Shown one piece after another: positions 25,097 through 33,743 of a DNA stretch of 64,000 nucleotides (its first letter is position 1; each line of letters opens with the position of its first letter). The notes beneath the pieces were generated by a model. That model did no database searches. It was not told the origin of the DNA and saw only the letters and a program-made list of their open reading frames with translations. Source of the stretch: UBA1547 sp035399865 (GTDB lineage Bacteria; Patescibacteriota; Saccharimonadia; Saccharimonadales; Saccharimonadaceae); the NCBI GenBank assembly GCA_035399865.1, contig DAOPJW010000002.1:62001-126000 (forward strand), given 5' to 3'. The position numbers were made by a program, and so were the translations under genes.

Positions 25097-25176
25097 CAAG
25101 TTACCCCTATTAGTGGTACATTTTTTAGGTAGTATACGGCCTGATGATAAATAAATGGCTTATCATTTTATAATTT

Positions 25177-25253
25177 GGGACCATAGCTCAGGTGGTTAGA
25201 GCACCTGCCTTTTAAGCAGGGTGTCGTGGGTTCAAGTCCCACTGGTCCCTCCA
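25177..25253 (+). tRNA. tRNA-Lys (anticodon TTT)
   Basis: The acceptor arms GGGACCA and TGGTCCC pair perfectly. The anticodon stem CCTGC/GCAGG holds loop CTTTTAA with anticodon TTT. The T-arm TTCAAGT and an encoded CCA (25251-25253) are present. Confidence 0.98.
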
Positions 25254-25293
25254 AATAAAAATATTCATCCTTAGGATGGATAATTTTATTTGG
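25251..25293 (+). terminator. Hairpin directly after tRNA-Lys
   Basis: CCAAATAAAA pairs with TTTTATTTGG (25284-25293), enclosing a CATCC/GGATG inner stem. The 5' arm includes the CCA of the tRNA. It lacks a classic T-run, so it may act in 3' processing as much as in termination. Confidence 0.55.
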
Positions 25294-25310
25294 AAGTACT
25301 TTGTTTAATT

Positions 25311-25345
25311 ACAGCTAATTATAAGCTTATGGTATACTTTATTTT
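25311..25345 (+). promoter_or_regulatory. Leaderless promoter of comEC
   Basis: TTGTTT (25311-25316), 16 bases, then TATACT (25333-25338), which ends 7 bases before the comEC ATG. No Shine-Dalgarno is present. Confidence 0.65.
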
Positions 25346-26797
25346 ATGAATTGGTGGTCTTTAAGGCAAAAAATTCATATGTCTTGGGCTATTTCGATCA
25401 TTTGTTCAGGATTTATAATTGGCATTTTTATTTCTCGTTATTTAAATATAACCGATATTGATTTAAGTTTAGTTTTTATCGTTTCATTAGCACTTATTTT
25501 TGTGGCAATAAGTCTGAGATATCAGTATTTAATCCCGACTTTAATTTTAGGTGGTACACTTTTGGGTATTTATAGGGGATCAATCATTGCTGGTGAATTA
25601 TCTAATTATGAGCCGCTGTACGGTAGCTATGTAAACGTTAATGGTGTCAACAAAGATGATATCGATACTGATTCATCTAATCAAATCGTAATTCGATTAG
25701 AGAATTTAAAAATAAACGGCAAGTCATTTCCAGGATTAATTTGGGTTACTACTGATTACGTAGATATAAAAAGAGGTGACGAATTAACAATATATGGGAA
25801 ATTAGATAAAGGTTTTGGTAATTTTTCTGGAGTAATTTATAGAGCTAATGTTAAAAAAATTGTCAATGTTCAGGGTGATTTTGCCCTATCTATCAGAGAT
25901 AAGTTTTCAAATGCTGTTCGAAGTGTGATTTCCGAGCCAGAATCAAGCCTAGGGATTGGATATTTAGTTGGTCAAAAACGTTCTTTACCAGTTGATTTAG
26001 CTCTCTCTCTACAAATTGCTGGCTTGACCCATATAGTTGTTGCGAGTGGTTATAATTTGACAATATTAGTTCGTTTAACACGAAGATTATTCGCAAGATT
26101 TTCAAAATATTTATCAGTATTGTCTGCTTCTTTGGTGGTAATATTCTTTATTTCAATAACTGGTATGAGTCCAAGTATGTCGAGGGCTGGTCTGGTCGCT
26201 TTCTTAAGTCTTGCAACTTGGTACTATGGTAGAAGGTTTCATCCGTTAGTACTGCTAATTATTGTTGCATCAATAACCTTAATGATTAACCCAAGTTTTG
26301 CGTGGGGTGATTTAGGATGGCAATTATCATTCGTAGCATTTGCTGGAGTGATGATAATAGCTCCTTTATTACAAAGATATTTATTCGGTGATGAAAAACC
26401 GAAATTTTATATTCAAATTTTAATTGAAACTATATCTGCTCAAATTGCTACAGCTCCATTATTGATTATGACATTCAGTCAATTATCCAATGTGGCAATT
26501 TTTTCTAATTTACTTGTCTTGCCGTTAGTACCTTTAGCTATGCTACTAACTTTCATTGCTGGTATTAGTAATTTAATAATCCCTGCGATTTCGAATATTT
26601 TAGCTTTACCGGCATACTTCATTCTTCTCTATATGGTTAAGGTATCTGATTTTTTTGCTGATTTGCCTTGGGCTTTAAGCAATATCAATTTCGGGATTTC
26701 TGGCTTGATAAGCTGTTATATTTTAATTATTTTTCTTGTCTTTTATATGTCGAAAATAACAAAATATAAGCTAAGAGACGTTAATATTGTCGAATAA
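25346..26797 (+). CDS. comEC: ComEC/Rec2 DNA uptake channel, without metallo-beta-lactamase domain
   Basis: ComEC forms the inner-membrane channel for single-stranded DNA in natural transformation. The 483-residue protein has two N-terminal helices, an OB-fold-like DUF4131 region (about 85-170), and the competence domain from about 190 with LTHIVVASGYNLTILV and GMSPSMSRAGLVAFL, then many helices. It ends after the last helix, while long ComEC proteins carry a C-terminal metallo-beta-lactamase domain of some 250 residues. Pilus genes and recA nearby suit a DNA uptake role. Confidence 0.92.
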   Translation: MNWWSLRQKIHMSWAISIICSGFIIGIFISRYLNITDIDLSLVFIVSLALIFVAISLRYQYLIPTLILGGTLLGIYRGSIIAGELSNYEPLYGSYVNVNGVNKDDIDTDSSNQIVIRLENLKINGKSFPGLIWVTTDYVDIKRGDELTIYGKLDKGFGNFSGVIYRANVKKIVNVQGDFALSIRDKFSNAVRSVISEPESSLGIGYLVGQKRSLPVDLALSLQIAGLTHIVVASGYNLTILVRLTRRLFARFSKYLSVLSASLVVIFFISITGMSPSMSRAGLVAFLSLATWYYGRRFHPLVLLIIVASITLMINPSFAWGDLGWQLSFVAFAGVMIIAPLLQRYLFGDEKPKFYIQILIETISAQIATAPLLIMTFSQLSNVAIFSNLLVLPLVPLAMLLTFIAGISNLIIPAISNILALPAYFILLYMVKVSDFFADLPWALSNINFGISGLISCYILIIFLVFYMSKITKYKLRDVNIVE

Positions 26798-26845
26798 TCT
26801 GTTATAATAATATAAATACGAATAAAATCAACGTGAGGTACTACT

Positions 26846-27565
26846 ATGTCGGGACATAGCAAATGGTCAACTATTAAACGTGAAAAAGGTGCCAAAGATG
26901 CAAAAAGAGGTGCAATTTTTACGAAAATCGGCAATCAAATCGCAATTGCAGCCCGTAACGGTATTGATCCGTCAATGAATTCAACTCTCGCTATGGCTAT
27001 AGAGAAAGCCAAAGCGGTAAATATGCCTGCAACTAATATTCAAAGAGCAATTGACAGAGTTGCTGATAAAAATGCTGCAATTTTGGAAGAAATAACTTAC
27101 GAAGGCATTGGCCCTAGTGGTATTGGCATCATGATTGAAACTGCTACCGACAATAAAAACCGTACTTTGCCGGAGGTAAAAAACGCCTTATCTAAAAATG
27201 GTGGTCGTCTTGCTGATACTGGCAGTGTAGCTTTTCAATTTACAAAAAAAGGCGTAATACGAGTTGCTGAAACTGACGAAAATGCATTATTAGTAGTATT
27301 AGATGCGGGTGCTAACGATGCTATCGAAGAAGATGGTGAACTTATTGTTTATACTAATCAAAAAGATTTATCTAAAGTGAGAGAAATGATAATTAATAAT
27401 GGCTTGACGATTAATTCCGCTGAATTACAATATGTTCCAAATTCAATTATCGAAATATCCGACAGTAGTACTGCTGAAAAGATAATTAGGCTACTTGAAT
27501 CAATTGACGATCTTGATGACGTAGTAAATGTCTATAGTAACGTTGATATTACAGTAGATTTATAA
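26846..27565 (+). CDS. yebC: YebC/PmpR-family protein
   Basis: The 239-residue protein opens with the family hallmark MSGHSKWSTIKREKGAKDAK and has the three expected parts, including GGRLADTGSVAFQFTKKGV near residue 120. Family members were described as DNA-binding regulators next to ruvC, and more recently as ribosome-associated factors at proline stretches. A GTGAGGT ribosome binding site precedes the ATG. The link yebC-ruvC is interrupted here by one surface-protein gene. Confidence 0.96.
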   Translation: MSGHSKWSTIKREKGAKDAKRGAIFTKIGNQIAIAARNGIDPSMNSTLAMAIEKAKAVNMPATNIQRAIDRVADKNAAILEEITYEGIGPSGIGIMIETATDNKNRTLPEVKNALSKNGGRLADTGSVAFQFTKKGVIRVAETDENALLVVLDAGANDAIEEDGELIVYTNQKDLSKVREMIINNGLTINSAELQYVPNSIIEISDSSTAEKIIRLLESIDDLDDVVNVYSNVDITVDL

Positions 27566-27581
27566 TAAAAGTATAAAATAC

Positions 27582-27616
27582 TTGAATTAAGCTTAGAAAA
27601 AACATAATATATTGTT
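27582..27616 (+). promoter_or_regulatory. Leaderless-type promoter of the lamin-tail surface protein
   Basis: TTGAAT (27582-27587), 17 bases, TAATAT (27605-27610), then 6 bases to the ATG. The -10 box is off-consensus but the spacing is ideal. Confidence 0.5.
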
Positions 27617-29371
27617 ATGAATAAGCTTTATTTTTTAAAATTATTTTTCAGCATTTTTTCAGCATGTTTAATAATTAATCAGCCACTTTTTGCAGTTAGT
27701 ACGAGCTTGGTTATTAGCCAGGTCAAAACAGGTGATAGTATTTCAGCAAAAAACGAATTCGTTGAAATATACAACAATAGTGACATCGATCAAGAGATTT
27801 CTGACTGGTGCATATACTATCAAAGTATAAGTTTAGTCAAAGAAAATATGTCATGCTTTTATCCTTCAAATGCTAATTCGCACATATTTGTACCATCGAA
27901 ATCATATATATTGGCAGTATCAAACCAACTAATTTTTGGAGATATGCAATTTTCTTATACATTATCTGGCACTGGGGGCTATGTAATATTGGTTGATAAT
28001 GATAATAATGAGATTGACCAAGTTGGATGGGGTATTTCGAGTAGTGATCAGAATTTATCCTTGGCTCCATCATCAGGAAAAGTACTAAATCGCAAATTAA
28101 CACAAGAAGGATATTATCAAGATACCGATTCAAATATTGATGATTTTGAAATAATTGATCAAAATTCTGAATACCATTACGGCAACGTATATGAAGTTGA
28201 GGATATCTGTAGTAACTTAGAAGGTATCCAAACCGATATTCCAGTAGGATTCGAATATAACGATAATTATGAATGTATACACGAAGCAGTCGATATATGT
28301 ATGAATATTGATGGACTTCAAGATGTTTTGCCTGATGGTTTTGAAATTAATAGTGAAAGTAATTGCATACAACATGACGAGTGCTCGAATTTAGAAGGTA
28401 TTCAAGAAATTATTCCTGAAGGATATGAAATTGACAGCGATAATTTATGTAAAAAAATATTTTACCCCATAAATATAACGGAGCTTTTACCAAATGCAAT
28501 TGGAACTGATGATGGTAACGAATTTATTGAATTATACAACCCGAACTCATTTGACATTAATTTAGACGATTACGAATTAGTAGTTGGAGGCAAGACCTAT
28601 AATTTCCCGCAAAATTCAATCATTAAATCTTATGAATATGCATCATTTTATGATGATGATATGAAATTTACATTAGTAAATACTTCCAGTGAGGTATTAT
28701 TGAAATCAATTGACGATTCATTTTTGGGCGATACGATTTCATATATGGACGCAGAGCAAGGTTTATCTTGGACCTTGGTAGATAATATCTGGCAATACTC
28801 AAATCAATCTACTCCAGGTAGAAGTAATTTGGCTTCGTTAATAATTAACGAATTTGAAAACTCTCCAACGATAGAAAATAAATTGAAGCCTTGTCCCGAA
28901 GGCCAAGAACGAAATCCTGAAACTAATCGTTGCCGAAAGATTGTAGCTAGTCCGACACTAGTTCCTTGCAAACAAGGTCAATATAGAGATGAACAGACTA
29001 ATCGTTGTCGTAATATTGTTTCAGACGTGGTAGCTTATATCCCTTGTCCCGAAGGCCAAGAACGAAATCCCGAAACTAATCGTTGCCGTACCGTTACTGC
29101 AAGTGTTCTTGGATTATCAACAACATTGAAGCCTTGTCCCGAAGGCCAAGAACGAAATCCTGAAACTAATCGTTGCCGAAAGATTGTTTCGGTTATTCCG
29201 ACAGCAAGTTTTGCTACAGAAAAAACTACAAAGACTATGTCAAATCCATTGTTATGGTGGTCTATTGCTGGAGTTGGAATAATAGCTGTTGGTTATGGAT
29301 TTTGGGAGTGGCGAAAAGAAATTAGAAAATTCGTTACCAAGATTATAAATATATTTATTAAATCCAAATAG
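27617..29371 (+). CDS. Lamin-tail domain surface protein with Cys-rich CPEGQ repeats
   Basis: A signal peptide (about 1-27) leads into a lamin-tail domain (about 28-150: VISQVKTGDSISAKNEFVEI, ISDWCIYY). Three repeats of the type CSNLEGIQ..IPxGFE lie at about 194-285. A second lamin-tail domain (about 288-400: INITELLPNAIGTDDGNEF) follows, then four repeats of CPEGQERNPETNRCR type (about 425-520), each with two cysteines. A membrane helix (about 545-563) and a basic tail anchor it. Lamin-tail domains occur in secreted nucleases and surface proteins, but no nuclease domain is visible. Function unknown; probably adhesion. Confidence 0.75.
   Translation: MNKLYFLKLFFSIFSACLIINQPLFAVSTSLVISQVKTGDSISAKNEFVEIYNNSDIDQEISDWCIYYQSISLVKENMSCFYPSNANSHIFVPSKSYILAVSNQLIFGDMQFSYTLSGTGGYVILVDNDNNEIDQVGWGISSSDQNLSLAPSSGKVLNRKLTQEGYYQDTDSNIDDFEIIDQNSEYHYGNVYEVEDICSNLEGIQTDIPVGFEYNDNYECIHEAVDICMNIDGLQDVLPDGFEINSESNCIQHDECSNLEGIQEIIPEGYEIDSDNLCKKIFYPINITELLPNAIGTDDGNEFIELYNPNSFDINLDDYELVVGGKTYNFPQNSIIKSYEYASFYDDDMKFTLVNTSSEVLLKSIDDSFLGDTISYMDAEQGLSWTLVDNIWQYSNQSTPGRSNLASLIINEFENSPTIENKLKPCPEGQERNPETNRCRKIVASPTLVPCKQGQYRDEQTNRCRNIVSDVVAYIPCPEGQERNPETNRCRTVTASVLGLSTTLKPCPEGQERNPETNRCRKIVSVIPTASFATEKTTKTMSNPLLWWSIAGVGIIAVGYGFWEWRKEIRKFVTKIINIFIKSK
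28882..29187 (+). repeat. Direct repeats encoding CPEGQERNPETNRCR modules
   Basis: Two 63-base blocks (28882-28944 and 29125-29187) are identical. A third copy near 29041-29090 differs slightly, and a diverged copy lies near 28966-29015. The identity of the outer copies suggests recent duplication or gene conversion. Confidence 0.88.
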
Positions 29372-29373
29372 CA

Positions 29374-29385
29374 TATACTGGTTGT
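29374..29385 (+). promoter_or_regulatory. Leaderless promoter of ruvCAB
   Basis: TATACT (29374-29379) ends 6 bases before the ruvC ATG. No Shine-Dalgarno is present. No clear LexA-type operator is seen. Confidence 0.6.
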
Positions 29386-29871
29386 ATGAGAATAATTGGC
29401 ATTGATCCAGGAACTGGTATTTTAGGATTTGGCGTTATTGATGTAGTTAATGACAAGATGAAACTAGTTGATGCAGGGGTCATAAAAACGCCTCCCAAGA
29501 CCCCACTAAATGAAAGACTTGAGGAAATATACGATAATCTTAATAATATAATTTCTGACACAAAACCGGATGTTATGTCAATTGAAAAATTGTATTTTGC
29601 TCAAAATACAACGACCGCTATGAGTGTTTCTCATGCTCGTGGTGTTGCGATGCTAGTTGGACAAAAAAATAATTTAAAGATCTCAGAGTACACACCACTA
29701 CAGATTAAACAGTCAGTTACTGGTTATGGTAAGGCTGACAAAAAACAAGTTCAGGAAATGGTGCGTATTAGATTAGGACTTAGTAATACTCCAAAACCTG
29801 ATGATCTTGCAGATGCTTTAGCAACGGCAATTACCCATTCTCTAATGTCCACTGGTATAATAGATTTATGA
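29386..29871 (+). CDS. ruvC: Holliday junction endonuclease RuvC
   Basis: RuvC resolves Holliday junctions as a dimer. The 161-residue protein has the catalytic acids D7 (IIGIDPGTG), E67 (SIEKLYFAQNTTTAMSVS) and the C-terminal pair in KPDDLADALATA. Its stop overlaps the ruvA start as ATGA. Together with ruvA and ruvB it forms a compact ruvCAB operon. Confidence 0.97.
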   Translation: MRIIGIDPGTGILGFGVIDVVNDKMKLVDAGVIKTPPKTPLNERLEEIYDNLNNIISDTKPDVMSIEKLYFAQNTTTAMSVSHARGVAMLVGQKNNLKISEYTPLQIKQSVTGYGKADKKQVQEMVRIRLGLSNTPKPDDLADALATAITHSLMSTGIIDL

Positions 29872-30443
29872 TTGCACATATTTTTGGGAAAGTAGTCGAG
29901 AAGTTTAACTCATCAATTATTGTGGATGTTAATGGTGTGGGCTATGAGATTCAGGTCGCGATAGGCGATTTTGAAAAAACCGAACTTGAATCTGATGTAA
30001 AGTTTTATACTTATCACCATATAAGAGAACAAAGTCAAGAATTATTTGGCTTTTCTAGCCTAATAGCCAAGAGATTATTTGAGTTATTAATTACTGTTCA
30101 AGGCATAGGTCCGAAGGCTGCTTTGTCAATTCTGTCATTAGGGGATAGCGAGAAAGTCCGAAATGCTATTGCTAGTTCAGACGCTTTATTTATATCAAAA
30201 GCAACAGGCGTTGGAAAAAAGACAGCTGAACGTGTAGTGATTGATCTCTCTGATAAGGTTGGAAAAGCAATCACATTTAATGCAAATGGTATGAATTTTC
30301 CAGTTATCAGTAGTAACGACGAAGCTTTAGAAGCTCTTATGTCGCTAGGCTTCAGTTTGAGTGATGCAAGTAAAGCACTTGATGGGGTATCTACGGAATT
30401 ATCAACGTCTGAGCGTGTTAAACAAGCTCTTAGGAGTAAATAA
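29868..30443 (+). CDS. ruvA: Holliday junction branch migration subunit RuvA
   Basis: RuvA binds the four-way junction and loads RuvB. The 191-residue protein has the N-terminal OB fold (about 1-62), two helix-hairpin-helix motifs (VQGIGPKAALSIL; ATGVGKKTAERVVIDL) and a C-terminal three-helix domain that contacts RuvB (EALMSLGFSLSDASKAL). It overlaps ruvC by 4 bases and ruvB by 1. Confidence 0.97.
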   Translation: MIAHIFGKVVEKFNSSIIVDVNGVGYEIQVAIGDFEKTELESDVKFYTYHHIREQSQELFGFSSLIAKRLFELLITVQGIGPKAALSILSLGDSEKVRNAIASSDALFISKATGVGKKTAERVVIDLSDKVGKAITFNANGMNFPVISSNDEALEALMSLGFSLSDASKALDGVSTELSTSERVKQALRSK

Positions 30444-31474
30444 TGGCTGTTGAAAGAATTACGGACATAAATCTTCATGATGGTGACCAAGAAAAAGAGA
30501 TAGAATTTACGTTACGTCCAAAAGTATTCGAAGAATATATCGGCCAGACTCGATTGAAAAGAAATTTAAAACTTGCAATAGATGCTGCAAAAAAACGCAA
30601 GGAACCAATTGATCACGTGTTATTATACGGTCCACCAGGACTTGGTAAAACAACAATGGCAACAGTTATTGCTAATGAAATGGGTACTAATATCAAGATA
30701 ACTGCTGGTTCTGCTATCGAGAGAGCAGGAGATTTAGCTAGTATTTTAACAAACTTAATCGATGGTGATATTCTTTTCATTGACGAAATCCATCGTCTTG
30801 GTCGTTCCGTCGAAGAAGTTCTTTATAGTGCTATGGAAGATTATAAGTTGGACATTATGATTGGCAAAGGTCCAGCTGCTCGTAGTGTGCGTTTAGATCT
30901 GCCAAAATTTACGGTCATTGGAGCAACTACTAGAACAGGTGCATTAGCCGCTCCATTAAGAGATAGGTTTGGATTAATCCATCGTTTGGAATTTTATTCA
31001 AATGAAGAAATTTCCAAGATTATCGAAAGGTCTTCAAAAATCTTAGATAGTAAAATTGAGCCAGAAGCAGCAAAAATATTATCTACTCGAGCTAGATTAA
31101 CACCAAGAATTGCTAACCGTTTATTAAAGAGGGTTCGTGACTATGCAGACGTAAATGGTGACGGTATTATCGATACTAAAATAACGCTCGATGCACTTTC
31201 TATGCTTGAAATTGATGAATTAGGGCTTGATCCAGGTGATAGAAACCTTTTGAATAGTATGATTGATAATTATGGAATAAATCCTGTTGGTTTAAATACT
31301 ATCTCTGCTCTTACTGGTGATGAAGCTACTACTATAGAAGATTTCTATGAACCTTATTTATTACAAATCGGTTTTATTGAAAGAACTCCAAGAGGTCGAC
31401 GTGTAACTCCAAAAGCATATAAGTATATTGGTAAAAAAATTGATTTAAGTGAAAATCAACAAAAGTTGATATAA
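30443..31474 (+). CDS. ruvB: Holliday junction branch migration ATPase RuvB
   Basis: The 343-residue AAA+ motor drives branch migration. Visible motifs are LRPKVFEEYIGQ at the N-terminus, Walker A GPPGLGKTT, Walker B LFIDEIHRL, the sensor region GATTRTGALAAPLRDRFG and a C-terminal winged helix (IGFIERTPRGRRVTPKAY). A GGAGT ribosome binding site lies within the end of ruvA. Confidence 0.98.
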   Translation: MAVERITDINLHDGDQEKEIEFTLRPKVFEEYIGQTRLKRNLKLAIDAAKKRKEPIDHVLLYGPPGLGKTTMATVIANEMGTNIKITAGSAIERAGDLASILTNLIDGDILFIDEIHRLGRSVEEVLYSAMEDYKLDIMIGKGPAARSVRLDLPKFTVIGATTRTGALAAPLRDRFGLIHRLEFYSNEEISKIIERSSKILDSKIEPEAAKILSTRARLTPRIANRLLKRVRDYADVNGDGIIDTKITLDALSMLEIDELGLDPGDRNLLNSMIDNYGINPVGLNTISALTGDEATTIEDFYEPYLLQIGFIERTPRGRRVTPKAYKYIGKKIDLSENQQKLI

Positions 31475-31481
31475 TTATCTT
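31470..31481 (+). promoter_or_regulatory. Leaderless promoter of the bPH2 gene
   Basis: TATAAT (31470-31475) overlaps the end of ruvB and ends 6 bases before the next ATG. Confidence 0.6.
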
Positions 31482-32246
31482 ATGGAGCCTGAAAAACAAT
31501 CACCAGTTGATTATAATCATCCAGTAGCCTATGATGCTGAGGGTCGACCTCTTTATGCTCATCCTCCAATAACGAAGGATTGGAATTGGTCTGACAAGCC
31601 GTTAAAGAAAAATTCTAAAGATAAAAAATTAATATCAAAAAATACTACGCCTCAGCCAATTAGTGACATAGTAAAATTAAAACATAGTCAATCAAAAAAA
31701 ATATTTCCTGAAATTGATATAAGTGAAAATGAATATGTAATTAGTGCAATAGAACGTCATCCTATAGGATTATTCTTACCAACTTTAGTAGGACTTTCGA
31801 TTATTACATTATTGTTTATTGCAATTTTTAACTATGATTTACTAGTAAAAGAACTTCGACTGTCTGGAGCTTCGGCCGATTTGTATTCGGTTATATTTCC
31901 ATTGATTGCTTTTATTGGACTAACAATTATTGGTATGTATATCATCTATTATATTTATGTTAATAATAAGTTATTTTTGACAAACGAAAATTTAATTCAA
32001 CAAATTCAAACAGGATTATTTTCAAGACGTGAAAAAACTGTTCATTTGTCGAATATTGAAGATACTAGTTTTAGTCAAAAAAATATTATCCAGCAAATAT
32101 TTAATCACGGTTCTATTAGAATGACTATTGAAGCAAACGGTACTTTATATAAATTTTCTTATATTTCAAATCCTAAAGAGTTCATTGCTACTTTAAATAA
32201 TACAATCGATAGTTATAGAGAAAAAGAAAAAAATAATCGTGATTAA
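31482..32246 (+). CDS. Bacterial PH domain (bPH2/DUF304) membrane protein
   Basis: Residues 1-85 are polar and proline/lysine-rich. Two helices follow (about 100-118 and 133-155), then a bPH2 domain (about 160-250: NNKLFLTNENLIQQIQTGLF, VHLSNIEDTSFSQKNIIQQI, FGH-like NHGSIRMTIE). Such proteins resemble YdbS/YdbT; their role is not settled, though membrane-protein or lipid interactions have been suggested. It has its own leaderless promoter downstream of ruvB. Confidence 0.82.
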   Translation: MEPEKQSPVDYNHPVAYDAEGRPLYAHPPITKDWNWSDKPLKKNSKDKKLISKNTTPQPISDIVKLKHSQSKKIFPEIDISENEYVISAIERHPIGLFLPTLVGLSIITLLFIAIFNYDLLVKELRLSGASADLYSVIFPLIAFIGLTIIGMYIIYYIYVNNKLFLTNENLIQQIQTGLFSRREKTVHLSNIEDTSFSQKNIIQQIFNHGSIRMTIEANGTLYKFSYISNPKEFIATLNNTIDSYREKEKNNRD

Positions 32247-32248
32247 TG

Positions 32249-32641
32249 CTAGTTGCGATTAGTTTTTATAAAATCAGCTTCTTTTTCTAGTGATGTTTTT
32301 AATGTATATTTTTTACACTTATTGTCAAGACAATCTGTTGGAAAATAATTGTAAGCACTGCCAGCAGTATTAATTAGTAAGCCTTCTGAGTCTTTTAATA
32401 ATTCTGGATCTACTGATGGTAAAATTTCGCTGGTGATGTTTTGTGGATAATATTTGTTTGAATTATAAAATACTTCTTCTAAGCTGTAATAAATTACATT
32501 TATGGCAGTTTTTTTCTTATCATCTCTTGATGTTGCTTCTGTGCTTTGTTTTTGAGTAAAAAACAAAATACATGCAAAACTAAGTAACAAAATAGTAAAT
32601 ACTAATTCGATTACCGTAAATCCATTATTATGTTTCTTCAT
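32249..32641 (-). CDS. Type IV prepilin-like protein
   Basis: The 130-residue protein has a short leader MKKHNNG before FTVIELVFTILLLSF, the class III signal cut by prepilin peptidase, with Glu5 of the mature protein. The pilin body is about 105 residues and has a CLDNKC cysteine pair near the C-terminus. It is divergent from recA, away from the main pilin cluster. TATAAT lies 7 bases before its ATG. It could be a competence pseudopilin, given its position. Confidence 0.83.
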   Translation of the reverse strand: MKKHNNGFTVIELVFTILLLSFACILFFTQKQSTEATSRDDKKKTAINVIYYSLEEVFYNSNKYYPQNITSEILPSVDPELLKDSEGLLINTAGSAYNYFPTDCLDNKCKKYTLKTSLEKEADFIKTNRN

Positions 32642-32648
32642 TTAATAT

Positions 32649-32681
32649 ATTATAGCAAATTGTTTGCTATCGAAGTATAAT
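32649..32681. promoter_or_regulatory. Divergent pilin/recA promoters sharing a 19-bp palindrome
   Basis: A perfect inverted repeat, ATAGCAAA-TTG-TTTGCTAT, lies at 32652-32670. On the minus strand the pilin -10 box TATAAT (32649-32654) overlaps its edge. On the plus strand recA TATAAT (32676-32681) lies 5 bases beyond, so the palindrome covers the recA -35 region. A single bound dimer could control both genes. Confidence 0.65.
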
Positions 32682-32704
32682 TAATATATATAAGAGGGGA
32701 AAAT

Positions 32705-33733
32705 ATGGCAAAAAAGGCTGAAAAAACTAATATAGGTGAAAAACCAATTGCCAGTGAGGGTAGGTTAAAAGCCTTGGGATTGGCTCAAGAACAAATCAAT
32801 AAACAATTTGGTGATGGTGCAATCAGAAGATTAGGTGACAAAAAAACAATCTCAGTCGATTTATTTAGTAGTGGTTCACTGTCGCTAGACTTAGCTCTAG
32901 GTGGAGGTTATCCAAGGGGACGAATTATAGAAATTTTTGGACCAGAATCTTCAGGAAAAACAACTTTAGCTCTTCATGCAATTGCTGAAATACAAAAAAA
33001 CGGTGGTACAGCGGCATTTATTGATGCTGAACATGCTCTTGATCCATCTTATGCCAAAAAATTAGGCGTAGACGTCGATAATTTGCTTGTTTCGCAACCA
33101 GATAACGGCGAACAGGCATTAGAAATAGCAGAAACTCTTGTAAGATCCAATGCTATCGATATCGTTATTATTGACTCTGTAGCAGCTTTGGTTCCTCAGG
33201 CAGAAATTGATGGTGAAATGGGCGATAGTCACATGGGTTTACAGGCCAGACTTATGAGTCAAGCTCTTAGAAAATTAACTGGAATTATTAACAAAAGTAA
33301 AACTACAGTAATATTCATTAACCAAATTCGTATGAAGATTGGTGTGATGTTTGGAAATCCAGAAACTACGACTGGTGGCAATGCTTTAAAATTCTATGCT
33401 TCAATACGAATTGATATTCGTCGGACAGGGCAAATTAAGTCAGGCGAAGAAATTATTGGTAATCGTACCAAAGTAAAAATCGTTAAAAACAAGATTGCTC
33501 CGCCGTTTAGGGTGTCAGAATTTGATATCATGTATAACCAAGGCATAAGCAAAACTGGTGATGTTCTAGATCTAGCTGTACAACATGAAATTGTACGAAA
33601 ATCCGGTGCTTGGTTTGATTATGGTGAAGCAAAAATCGGACAGGGACGCGAAGCTACTAAAGAATATCTTGCTAGTAATCCAAAAATATTATCAGAGATA
33701 GAGAAAAAAGTAAGGGAAAAAGTAATAGAATAG
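32705..33733 (+). CDS. recA: Recombinase RecA
   Basis: RecA forms filaments on single-stranded DNA for strand exchange. The 342-residue protein has Walker A GPESSGKTT, Walker B-type VIIDSVAAL, the loop L2 region (MFGNPETTTGGNALKFYAS) and a shortened C-terminus without a long acidic tail. An AGAGGGG ribosome binding site precedes the ATG. Downstream are a small hydrolase and recX in the same direction. Confidence 0.98.
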   Translation: MAKKAEKTNIGEKPIASEGRLKALGLAQEQINKQFGDGAIRRLGDKKTISVDLFSSGSLSLDLALGGGYPRGRIIEIFGPESSGKTTLALHAIAEIQKNGGTAAFIDAEHALDPSYAKKLGVDVDNLLVSQPDNGEQALEIAETLVRSNAIDIVIIDSVAALVPQAEIDGEMGDSHMGLQARLMSQALRKLTGIINKSKTTVIFINQIRMKIGVMFGNPETTTGGNALKFYASIRIDIRRTGQIKSGEEIIGNRTKVKIVKNKIAPPFRVSEFDIMYNQGISKTGDVLDLAVQHEIVRKSGAWFDYGEAKIGQGREATKEYLASNPKILSEIEKKVREKVIE

Positions 33734-33743
33734 GATATCTAAT

